Shown here piece after piece: positions 1 to 5,761 of a stretch of DNA of 6,266 nt (its first letter is position 1; every line of letters starts with the position of its first letter). A program made the position numbers and the translations under genes. The notes under the pieces are model-generated. The model was not told where the DNA came from. It saw only the letters and a list, made by a program, of their open reading frames with translations, and searched no databases. Origin of the DNA: an uncultured Bacilli bacterium (GTDB taxonomy: Bacteria > Bacillota_I > Bacilli_A > ML615J-28 > CAG-313); the NCBI GenBank assembly GCA_904502205.1, contig CAJGDR010000055.1, positions 1 to 6,266 of the forward strand. The letters run 5' to 3'.

Positions 1-80
1 ATTGTTTGATTGTTTTCAGAAACACTTTCAAGTTCTACTTCGAAAAGTTTACCATTAACTTTTACTTTATATACTTTCAT
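1..80 (-). CDS. Biotin/lipoyl carrier protein of a decarboxylase, N-terminal fragment
   Basis: The ATG at 80-78 opens a frame that stays open to the window edge, giving 26 residues that begin MKVYKVKVNGKLFEVELE. This short beta-strand pattern (Lys/Val-rich strand, NGK turn, EVE strand) is the usual N-terminus of stand-alone biotin carboxyl carrier subunits of sodium-pump decarboxylases (OadA C-terminal domain, GcdC, MmdC types). The biotinylated lysine (an MKM motif in the family) lies outside the window, so the assignment rests on the N-terminus and context. The gene follows oadA and the OadG-like gene by 10 nt, and the OadA here lacks its own biotin domain, so a separate carrier is exactly what the complex needs. 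It would shuttle carboxybiotin from the carboxyltransferase to the membrane beta subunit. A start at 80 is supported by a well-spaced AGGAGAG. Confidence 0.8.
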   Translation of the reverse strand, partial: MKVYKVKVNGKLFEVELESVSENNQT

Positions 81-85
81 GATTA

Positions 86-92
86 CTCTCCT
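86..92 (-). promoter_or_regulatory. Ribosome binding site of the biotin carrier gene, overlapping the upstream stop
   Basis: AGGAGAG lies 5 nt upstream of the ATG at 80. It overlaps the TAG stop (93-91) of the OadG-like gene: the last two bases of the stop are the first two of the Shine-Dalgarno. This arrangement favours coupled translation, because ribosomes terminating on the upstream gene sit on the initiation signal of the next. Confidence 0.8.
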
Positions 93-774
93 ATCCTATT
101 TGTTTAATTGAAACAACACGAACATCTTCTTTTGTTTCTTCATGATAGTCAATAGTTGCAACTAAAGCCGCAGCCATCATATCTTCGTCTTTAATATCTT
201 CAAGTTTAAGTGCAGGACGAGCTGCAGCAACTTGAGGTGCAGTTGGTTTAACAACTGGTTTTTCTTCTTCTTTTGGAGCAACGAATTTAAATAGTGCAAT
301 AATACCAGCGATTAACGCAAGCATTCCAAATACAATTGCCATACATACAACAGCAACAATACCAGCTTCTGCAAATGTCATATATTTTGCATAAAGAACT
401 GTTTGTGCCTCACCTGATGTTACTTTAGTACCAGATTTAAATTCAGCTGTAGTATACCAACCACTAAAGTTTGCACCTTTCTTTTCCATTGAAGGAAGTT
501 CATTTACTTTACCAGTAACTACATAATAATCACCATCTTGTAAAGTTAAACTTGCCAAACCAATGTATAAAACGTCATTAGATTTATCATATAAACCAAT
601 TACAGTTTCTTCTGATTTTGCATTAAGTAATTCTAATTCAATTTTAGCAATTACTTCAGCATCAGTGATTGGATTTTTAATTGATGTAAATTGATCTTCT
701 TTAGTACAACCTGTTAATAAAGCTGTGCTAAATAAAACAATTGCAAGAGTAAATAGTTTAAATAATTTTTTCAT
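91..774 (-). CDS. OadG-family gamma subunit with lipoprotein and surface-repeat N-terminus
   Basis: This 227-residue protein is probably the small membrane-anchor (gamma) subunit of a Na+-translocating oxaloacetate decarboxylase, but with an extra outer part. Residues 1-23 form a lipoprotein signal (KK, hydrophobic core, lipobox LTGC with Cys23). Residues 24-94 are unrecognised. Residues 95-131 resemble an InlB-B/Listeria-Bacteroides repeat (FSGWYT, then SGTKVT, then TVLYAKY). Residues 137-164 are one membrane span with the OadG-like pattern GIVAVVCMAIVFGMLALI. Residues 167-188 are a Lys/Pro/Ala linker, and 196-227 (DEDMMAAALVATIDYHEE, RVVSIKQIG) match the cytoplasmic tail of OadG and related delta subunits. 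The predicted topology, N-terminus outside and C-terminus inside, agrees with ordinary OadG. Typical OadG proteins are about 80-120 residues, so about 110 N-terminal residues are additional. The gene sits directly between oadA and the biotin carrier. The family call is by motif memory, and the role of the outer domain is unknown. Confidence 0.75.
   Translation of the reverse strand: MKKLFKLFTLAIVLFSTALLTGCTKEDQFTSIKNPITDAEVIAKIELELLNAKSEETVIGLYDKSNDVLYIGLASLTLQDGDYYVVTGKVNELPSMEKKGANFSGWYTTAEFKSGTKVTSGEAQTVLYAKYMTFAEAGIVAVVCMAIVFGMLALIAGIIALFKFVAPKEEEKPVVKPTAPQVAAARPALKLEDIKDEDMMAAALVATIDYHEETKEDVRVVSIKQIG
382..492 (-). other. InlB-B/Listeria-Bacteroides-type repeat inside the OadG-like protein
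   Basis: Residues 95-131 of the OadG-like protein read as the second half of one repeat unit of the Flg_new/InlB B-repeat type. The diagnostic pieces are a Pro and Gly ahead of an F-x-G-W-Y-T core (residues 103-108), a Gly/Thr turn, and a closing TVLYAKY (125-131). The preceding strand (around 82-93, DYYVVTGKVNELP) could be the first half in degenerate form. Such repeats form small ubiquitin-like folds in secreted or surface proteins of low-GC Gram-positive bacteria and Bacteroidetes. Only one copy is present, ending six residues before the membrane span. Confidence 0.6.
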
Positions 775-779
775 GATTT

Positions 780-786
780 ACCTCCT
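780..786 (-). promoter_or_regulatory. Ribosome binding site of the OadG-like gene, overlapping the oadA stop
   Basis: A full AGGAGGT lies 5 nt before the ATG at 774. Its first two bases are also the last two of the oadA stop codon TAG (787-785). It is the strongest Shine-Dalgarno in the operon. It fixes the start of the OadG-like gene at 774, which also leaves a complete signal peptide. Confidence 0.85.
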
Positions 787-2176
787 ACCCAATTTGAACG
801 TTAAATTCTACTACTTCATTTTGGCTTTTTTGTTTTTTGCCTTCTAAGAATTTAACTGCTACATTTTCAAATAAAGCACAAGATAATACATCTTCATCTG
901 ATTCACAGATGTGACCATATTTAGCTTTCATTGCATCAAACTCTGGAGCAATTTTGTCAGCTGGACGATATGTAATTACTTCAGCATCACCAATAATTTT
1001 CTTTTGAACTTCTTGGTTAACTTCTGCTGGAGCTTGACCATATTCACCTTTTAAATATGCTTTGATTTCACCTGGACACATTTTGTAACGTTCGCCACTT
1101 AAAACGTTCATTACAGCTTGTGTACCAACCATTTGTGAAAGTGGAGTTACTAGTGGAGGATATCCTAAGTCTTTACGAACTCTTGGGATTTCGTTAAGAA
1201 CTTCTTCGTATCGATGCATCGCACCTTGAGCTTTTAATTGGCTCATTAAGTTTGATAACATTCCACCAGGAACTTGATATTTTAAAATATTTGGATTTGT
1301 AGTTAAAGCTTTTGGATTAAGAGTTCCACTTGCAAGATATTGATCTTTAATAACAGTAAGTTTGTCACAAGCTTGTTTTAATAATTTTAAGTCTAAGCCT
1401 GGAGCATATTCTGTACCTTGTAAAACGTAATCTAAAGCTTCTGTACAAGGTTGACTTGTTCCACCACTAAATGGTGATAAAGCCGTATCGATAATATCGC
1501 AACCTGCTTCGATTGCTTTTAATACTGTCATTTCAGCAACACCACCTGTGCAGTGTGTGTGAAGTTCAAGTGGTAATTTTACTTCTTTTTTAAGTCTAGA
1601 TACTAGTTCATAAGCAGCTTCTGGTAATAATACCCCAGCCATGTCTTTAATACAAATTGAATCAGCACCCATTGCTTCAATTTCTTTAGCAAGTGCTACA
1701 TAGTACTCAATTGTATGAACTGGACTTGTTGTATATGATAAAGCAATTTGACAATGACCATTATATTGTTTTTTATACTTGTTTGTTGCATCTACACTAC
1801 TTTTTAAATTTCTTAAATCATTTAATGCATCAAATACACGAATAACATTAATACCATTTTCTAATGATTTTTGAACAAATTTTTCAACTAGTTCATCAGA
1901 GTAATGACGATATCCTAAAATATTTTGACCTCTAAATAACATTTGAAGTTTTGTATTAGGACATGCTTTTCTAATCGCTCTTAATCTTTCCCATGGATCT
2001 TCATTTAAGAAACGAAGACAAGAATCGAAAGTTGCACCACCCCATACTTCTAAAGCATGATAACCTGCTTTATCTAGAAGTGGAGCAATACTTAAGATTT
2101 CTTCTGTTGTTAAACGAGTTGCAATAAGTGATTGATGACCGTCTCTTAAACAAGTATCGACGATTTTAACACCCAT
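785..2176 (-). CDS. oadA: Oxaloacetate decarboxylase alpha subunit, carboxyltransferase without biotin domain
   Basis: This 463-residue cytoplasmic subunit transfers the carboxyl group of oxaloacetate to a biotin carrier, releasing pyruvate. Residues 1 to about 270 are the HMGL-like TIM barrel and about 290-450 the conserved PYC/OADA domain. Visible active-site elements are DTCLRDGHQS (7-16, metal-ligand Asp7), IKDMAG (176-181, Lys177, normally carboxylated and bound to the metal), LHTHC (205-209, metal ligands His206 and His208) and GTSQP (239-243, catalytic Thr240). The next residue is Cys244, where I recall most relatives having Pro. Full-length OadA is about 590 residues with a C-terminal biotinyl domain. 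That domain is absent here and is supplied by the separate carrier gene at position 80. The start is set by AAAGGAG 7 nt upstream. The gene lies 18 nt after pckA and its stop is shared with the next ribosome binding site. A pyruvate carboxylase B subunit is the main alternative, but the OadG neighbour favours the membrane decarboxylase. Confidence 0.92.
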   Translation of the reverse strand: MGVKIVDTCLRDGHQSLIATRLTTEEILSIAPLLDKAGYHALEVWGGATFDSCLRFLNEDPWERLRAIRKACPNTKLQMLFRGQNILGYRHYSDELVEKFVQKSLENGINVIRVFDALNDLRNLKSSVDATNKYKKQYNGHCQIALSYTTSPVHTIEYYVALAKEIEAMGADSICIKDMAGVLLPEAAYELVSRLKKEVKLPLELHTHCTGGVAEMTVLKAIEAGCDIIDTALSPFSGGTSQPCTEALDYVLQGTEYAPGLDLKLLKQACDKLTVIKDQYLASGTLNPKALTTNPNILKYQVPGGMLSNLMSQLKAQGAMHRYEEVLNEIPRVRKDLGYPPLVTPLSQMVGTQAVMNVLSGERYKMCPGEIKAYLKGEYGQAPAEVNQEVQKKIIGDAEVITYRPADKIAPEFDAMKAKYGHICESDEDVLSCALFENVAVKFLEGKKQKSQNEVVEFNVQIG

Positions 2177-2183
2177 TTTAGTT

Positions 2184-2190
2184 CTCCTTT
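2184..2190 (-). promoter_or_regulatory. Ribosome binding site of oadA
   Basis: AAAGGAG sits 7 nt upstream of the oadA ATG (2176) within the 18-nt gap after the pckA stop (2197-2195). The gap has no room for a promoter or a hairpin, so oadA is read from the pckA transcript. Confidence 0.85.
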
Positions 2191-2194
2191 AAAA

Positions 2195-3802
2195 TTAGTT
2201 TAATTGTGGACCAGCTTTTACTAAAGCTTTACCAGCTTCGTTACCTTCATATTTTGCAAAGTTTTTGTTGAAACGTGCAGCTAAGTCTTTAGCTTTTTCT
2301 TCCCAAATTGATGCATCAGCATAAGTGTTACGAGGATCTAAGATGTTAGTATCTACACCTGGTAATGCAGTTGGAACTGTGAAGTTGAAGAATGGAACTT
2401 GACTAGTTTCAGCTTTTTCAATTGAACCATCTAAGATAGCATCGATGATACCACGAGTATCTTTGATTGAAATACGTTTACCTGTACCATTCCATCCAGT
2501 GTTAACTAAGTATGCTTTAGAACCATTAGCTTCCATTTTCTTAACTAATTCTTCAGCATATTTTGTTGGATGTAATTCTAAGAATGCTTGACCGAAGCAT
2601 GCTGAGAATGTTGGAGTAGGTTCAGTAATACCACGTTCAGTACCTGCAAGTTTAGCAGTGAATCCTGATAAGAAATAGTATTTAGTTTGTTCAGGAGTTA
2701 ATACTGATACTGGAGGAAGTACTCCGAATGCATCAGCTGATAAGAAGATTACGCTCTTAGCAGCAGGTGCTTTTGATACTGGACGTACAATTTTTTCGAT
2801 ATGATGAATTGGATAAGAAACACGTGTATTTTCAGTTACACTCTTATCGTTGAAATCAATTTTACCATTAGCATCAACAGTAACGTTTTCTAATAAAGCG
2901 TCACGTTTGATAGCTCTATAAATATCTGGTTCTGATTCAGGATCAAGGTTGATAACTTTTGCATAGCATCCACCTTCGAAGTTGAATACACCATTGTCAT
3001 CCCAACCGTGTTCGTCGTCACCGATTAATAAACGTTTAGGATCTGTTGATAATGTAGTTTTACCAGTTCCTGATAAACCGAAGAAAATAGCAGTATTTTC
3101 ACCGTTCATATCAGTGTTTGCAGAACAGTGCATTGAAGCGATACCTTTAAGTGGTAAGAAGTAGTTCATCATTGAGAACATACCTTTTTTCATTTCACCA
3201 CCATACCAAGTGTTAAGAATAACTTGTTCTTTAGAAGTGATGTTGAATGCAACTGCAGTTTCAGAATTTAAACCTAATTCTTTGTAGTTAGCAACTTTAG
3301 TTTTAGAAGCATTGTAAACTACGAAATCTGGTTCGAAGTTTTCAAGTTCTTCTTCAGTTGGAACAATGAACATATTTTTAACGAAGTGAGCTTGCCATGC
3401 TACTTCCATAACGAAACGGATAGCCATTCTTGTTTCAGCATCAGCACCACAGAAAGCGTCAATTACGAATAATCTTTTGTTTGATAATTGTTTTTTAGCT
3501 AAATCTTTTAATTCATGCCAAACTTCTTCTGAAATTGGATGATTGTCATTTTTGTATTCTTCACTTGTCCACCATACAGTGTCTTTTGAATTTTCATCCA
3601 TAACAATGTATTTGTCCTTAGGCGAACGTCCTGTGTAAATACCAGTCATAACGTTAACTGTACCAAGTTCTGTTACTTGACCTTTTTCATAACCTTCTAA
3701 TTCTGGTTTTGTTTCTTCTTGGAATAATACTTCGTAAGAAGGATTGTGAACAATCTCAGTTACACCAGTAATTCCATACTTTTCTAAATTAATTTTTGCC
3801 AT
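2195..3802 (-). CDS. pckA: Phosphoenolpyruvate carboxykinase (ATP)
   Basis: The 535-residue cytoplasmic enzyme interconverts oxaloacetate + ATP and PEP + CO2 + ADP (EC 4.1.1.49). Its length matches the ATP-dependent family (E. coli 540). Visible motifs are TGRSPKDK (57-64, substrate-binding Arg59), EMKKG (203-207, metal-ligand Lys206 or its neighbour), SMHCSANT (223-230, His225), the kinase-1a P-loop GLSGTGKTT (242-250, Lys248 and Thr249), the metal-binding GDDEHGW (261-267) and ENTRVSYP (324-331, Arg327). No key residue is missing. The start was chosen at 3802, where [10 protein letters not shown] follows a GAGG at 8-nt spacing. The frame can be extended 20 codons to a TTG at 3862, but that lacks a Shine-Dalgarno and lies about 12 nt from the predicted transcript start. 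pckA is first in an operon with the oxaloacetate decarboxylase genes, suggesting both act on one oxaloacetate pool. Confidence 0.97.
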   Translation of the reverse strand: MAKINLEKYGITGVTEIVHNPSYEVLFQEETKPELEGYEKGQVTELGTVNVMTGIYTGRSPKDKYIVMDENSKDTVWWTSEEYKNDNHPISEEVWHELKDLAKKQLSNKRLFVIDAFCGADAETRMAIRFVMEVAWQAHFVKNMFIVPTEEELENFEPDFVVYNASKTKVANYKELGLNSETAVAFNITSKEQVILNTWYGGEMKKGMFSMMNYFLPLKGIASMHCSANTDMNGENTAIFFGLSGTGKTTLSTDPKRLLIGDDEHGWDDNGVFNFEGGCYAKVINLDPESEPDIYRAIKRDALLENVTVDANGKIDFNDKSVTENTRVSYPIHHIEKIVRPVSKAPAAKSVIFLSADAFGVLPPVSVLTPEQTKYYFLSGFTAKLAGTERGITEPTPTFSACFGQAFLELHPTKYAEELVKKMEANGSKAYLVNTGWNGTGKRISIKDTRGIIDAILDGSIEKAETSQVPFFNFTVPTALPGVDTNILDPRNTYADASIWEEKAKDLAARFNKNFAKYEGNEAGKALVKAGPQLN

Positions 3803-3809
3803 TTTATTT

Positions 3810-3817
3810 ACCTCTTT
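3810..3817 (-). promoter_or_regulatory. Ribosome binding site that decides the pckA start
   Basis: AAAGAGGT, with the core GAGG 8 nt before the ATG at 3802, selects the [10 protein letters not shown] start. The alternative in-frame TTG at 3862 is preceded only by AAATTTGGG, which does not pair usefully with the 16S rRNA tail. Confidence 0.75.
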
Positions 3818-3844
3818 CTTTTGTTGAATTTTTGGGGTATAGCA

Positions 3845-3863
3845 GTTAATTACGTAAATCAAC
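3845..3863 (-). promoter_or_regulatory. Imperfect inverted repeat in the pckA leader (possible operator or small hairpin)
   Basis: In the transcript, GTTGATT and AATTAAC can pair with one G-U wobble around a 5-nt loop (TACGT). It is flanked by TTTGG (3868-3864) and CCAAA (3835-3831), which could close an outer stem. The DNA also holds the 8-bp palindrome TTACGTAA at 3850-3857. It lies about 10-30 nt after the predicted transcript start, a place where repressors of central carbon genes often bind. I do not recognise it as a cre, CcpN or Rex site. The region is very AT-rich, so chance pairing is possible. Confidence 0.3.
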
Positions 3864-3880
3864 CCAAATTTTTTCGATTT

Positions 3881-3909
3881 ATTTTACCACAATTAGGTTT
3901 TTTTTTCAA
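3881..3909 (-). promoter_or_regulatory. Sigma-A type promoter of the pckA-oad operon
   Basis: The minus strand reads TTGAAA (3909-3904), then a 17-bp spacer, then TAAAAT (3886-3881). TGG immediately before the -10 makes an extended -10 element. Both hexamers match the consensus in five of six positions and the spacer is optimal. Initiation would fall near 3874, giving a leader of about 70 nt before the pckA start. Confidence 0.8.
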
Positions 3910-3910
3910 C

Positions 3911-3935
3911 TAATTAAAAAATGTATTTTTTTAAA
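3911..3935 (-). promoter_or_regulatory. A/T-tract UP-like element upstream of the pckA promoter
   Basis: Just upstream of the -35, the minus strand carries a run of seven A (3932-3926) and a run of six T (3921-3916) about one helical turn apart. This composition and position fit an UP element contacted by the RNA polymerase alpha subunit. The stretch begins where the tail of the upstream terminator ends, so it could also be simple AT-rich spacer. Confidence 0.4.
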
Positions 3936-3974
3936 GCAAAAGAAAAACCCCTTACAAATGATTGTAAAGGGTTT
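3933..3974 (-). terminator. Rho-independent terminator of the ABC exporter operon
   Basis: A 13-bp stem is formed by 3974-3962 (AAACCCTTTACAA in the minus-strand RNA) and 3957-3945 (TTGTAAGGGGTTT) around a 4-nt loop. It starts 5 nt after the stop of the second ABC gene and is followed by a U-rich tail (TTCTTTTGCTTT, 3944-3933). One pair is G-U in the minus-strand RNA but would be a C-A mismatch in plus-strand RNA, which supports use on the minus strand. Confidence 0.9.
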
Positions 3975-3979
3975 AATTT

Positions 3980-5761
3980 TTATTCATAATGCTTCTTTTC
4001 GTACTGCAATGTATAAAGCGTATAATACTGACCTTTTTGTTTTAATAACTCTTGGTGAGTACCTTCTTCAATAATTACACCCTTAGATAAAACAATAATT
4101 TTATCAGAATGTTGAATTGTTGAAAGTCTATGTGCAACCATTAGAGTTGTACCAATATTCATAATCTTTTCTAAAGACTCTTGAATTAATACTTCTGTTT
4201 CTGTATCAATATTAGCAGTTGCTTCATCAAGAATAATTACGCTTGGTTTATGGACAATTGTTCTTGCAAAAGACAACAGTTGTCTTTCACCACTAGAGAA
4301 ATTGTTTCCTCTTTCTCTTACTTTTTCATGATATTTATCATCTAACTTTTCAATAAAACGATCTGCACCTACATATTTACATGCATCATATACTTCTTCA
4401 TCTGTAATTGATTCCTCGTGCATCTTGATGTTATCCATGATATCTCCACTAAATAAGAAAACATCTTGTAACATTTGACCAAAATGTTTACGAAGCGATG
4501 CAAGTTTAATTTTCTTTACATCAATTCCATCAATTAAAATTTGACCTTTTTGAATATCGTAGTTTCGAACGATTAAAGATAAGATTGTTGTTTTACCAGA
4601 ACCAGTTGCGCCTACAAAAGCAACAACTTCTTTAGGTTTAATGTGGAATGATACATCTTTTAAAATCCAGTTATCTTCTTCGTAAGCAAACCAAACATTT
4701 TTAAATTCGATTTCACCTTTTAATTCTTCTAGTTCAATTGCATCTTCGTAATCTTGAATATTACTTTCAGTATCTAAAATTTCAAAGATTCTTTCACTTG
4801 ATGCAAGTGACGATTGTAAAACATTTAGTTGTTCTGATAATTGTTGAATTGGATTGAAGAAACTATTAATGTACATTTCAAATACTACTAGTGCAGCAAT
4901 CGCTTCTAGGTTATTTGACGCTAGTGCATCTTTACCACCAAACCAAAAAACAATTATTACTGTACCCAAATAGCATACGTAAATCGTAGGTCTAAATATT
5001 GCAAATAATAAAATTTGTTTTAAATGACTCTTTCTTAATTTTTCGTTTCTAGCTTTAAATTCAGCATATTGTTTTTCTTCAGCATTAAATACTTGTGTTA
5101 TTTTCATACCTGATAGATTTTCAGATAGTGATGCATTAATTTCAGATAAGTTTTTACGTACCTTACGATATGCTCTTCTAGTCCAGAAATTAAATGCAAA
5201 AGTCATAACTAAAATAAACGGCATTAATGTAACCATATAAGTTGCAAGTTTTACGTTATTGATAAACATGAATATAATTACACCAATTAACGTAACGATG
5301 CTTCTTAACAAGTTAATTAAAACATCAGTAAATAATTCATTTAAAGCATTTGTATCATTAGTAACTCTTGTTACTAGTTTTCCAATTGGGATTTGATTGA
5401 TTTGTTCGATTGATGTATATTCGATATGTCTAAATACATCCATACGAACACTGTAAATAATTGATTGACCAGCATGTTGCAATAGTAATGCTTGTGCATA
5501 TTCTGCAGTAAATGCTACTGCTAATATTCCAACAAAAATAAGTGCTAATTTTACAATCTTACTGTATTCAACAACCTCTTTACCCATTTCGATAATTGTT
5601 TGTCCATTTAAAGTTGGTATTGCTAAATTACAACCAACCGAAAGCATTAACATCGCAATTGCTAAAATAAACTTACCAAGTTGAGGTTTTAAGTATCTAT
5701 AAAGTTTTTTAAAGAGGTCTTTATTGGTCATTGTTCTTTCATTGTCTAATTTATTCTTCAT
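3980..5761 (-). CDS. ABC exporter half-transporter, second subunit with canonical catalytic Glu
   Basis: This 593-residue fused membrane/ATPase half-transporter belongs to the MdlB/YheH/BmrD-like branch of multidrug and lipid exporters. Six membrane spans can be placed roughly at 31-50, 68-88, 147-168, 172-190, 250-272 and 288-306, followed by the nucleotide-binding domain. Motifs are Walker A GATGSGKT (384-391), Q-loop Gln432, signature FSSGERQ (488-494), Walker B VIILDE (508-513, Glu513), D-loop NID (517-519) and His544. Walker A, Walker B and His are intact, while the signature departs from LSGGQ. The ATG at 5761 overlaps the upstream gene by 11 nt and has AGGAGG 9 nt upstream. The next Met (codon 11, position 5731) has only a weak site. 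It most likely pairs with the upstream half-transporter. The substrate cannot be told from sequence, and a multidrug role is only the family default. Confidence 0.92.
   Translation of the reverse strand: MKNKLDNERTMTNKDLFKKLYRYLKPQLGKFILAIAMLMLSVGCNLAIPTLNGQTIIEMGKEVVEYSKIVKLALIFVGILAVAFTAEYAQALLLQHAGQSIIYSVRMDVFRHIEYTSIEQINQIPIGKLVTRVTNDTNALNELFTDVLINLLRSIVTLIGVIIFMFINNVKLATYMVTLMPFILVMTFAFNFWTRRAYRKVRKNLSEINASLSENLSGMKITQVFNAEEKQYAEFKARNEKLRKSHLKQILLFAIFRPTIYVCYLGTVIIVFWFGGKDALASNNLEAIAALVVFEMYINSFFNPIQQLSEQLNVLQSSLASSERIFEILDTESNIQDYEDAIELEELKGEIEFKNVWFAYEEDNWILKDVSFHIKPKEVVAFVGATGSGKTTILSLIVRNYDIQKGQILIDGIDVKKIKLASLRKHFGQMLQDVFLFSGDIMDNIKMHEESITDEEVYDACKYVGADRFIEKLDDKYHEKVRERGNNFSSGERQLLSFARTIVHKPSVIILDEATANIDTETEVLIQESLEKIMNIGTTLMVAHRLSTIQHSDKIIVLSKGVIIEEGTHQELLKQKGQYYTLYTLQYEKKHYE

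Noticed and set aside
785..2176. oadA as a truncated gene that lost its biotin domain by mutation
   Set aside because: The stop is integrated with the next ribosome binding site and a separate biotin-carrier gene follows, so the split form is the functional arrangement.
2982..3164. A 60-codon open frame on the plus strand
   Set aside because: It lies wholly inside pckA, opposite the P-loop and metal-binding region that is fully conserved on the minus strand. It has no convincing ribosome binding site or recognisable protein features.
3803..3862. A 20-codon N-terminal extension of pckA starting at a TTG
   Set aside because: The TTG has no Shine-Dalgarno and is about 12 nt from the predicted transcript start. 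The extension does not resemble PEPCK N-termini, and the ATG at 3802 has a good site and matches family length.
3845..3863. A catabolite-repression (cre) or Rex operator in the pckA leader
   Set aside because: Aligning the central CG with the cre consensus leaves several mismatches, and the half-sites are not TTGTGA/TCACAA, so neither known operator is supported.
3898..3906. A nine-A run in the pckA promoter as a phase-variable tract
   Set aside because: Such runs are common in AT-rich intergenic DNA. The spacer is already an optimal 17 bp, and one genome copy gives no evidence for length variation.
5751..5761. The ABC gene pair as one gene broken by a frameshift
   Set aside because: The first frame ends with a normal NBD C-terminus. 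The second begins with its own Shine-Dalgarno and a complete membrane domain plus NBD, so these are two half-transporters with a coupled overlap.
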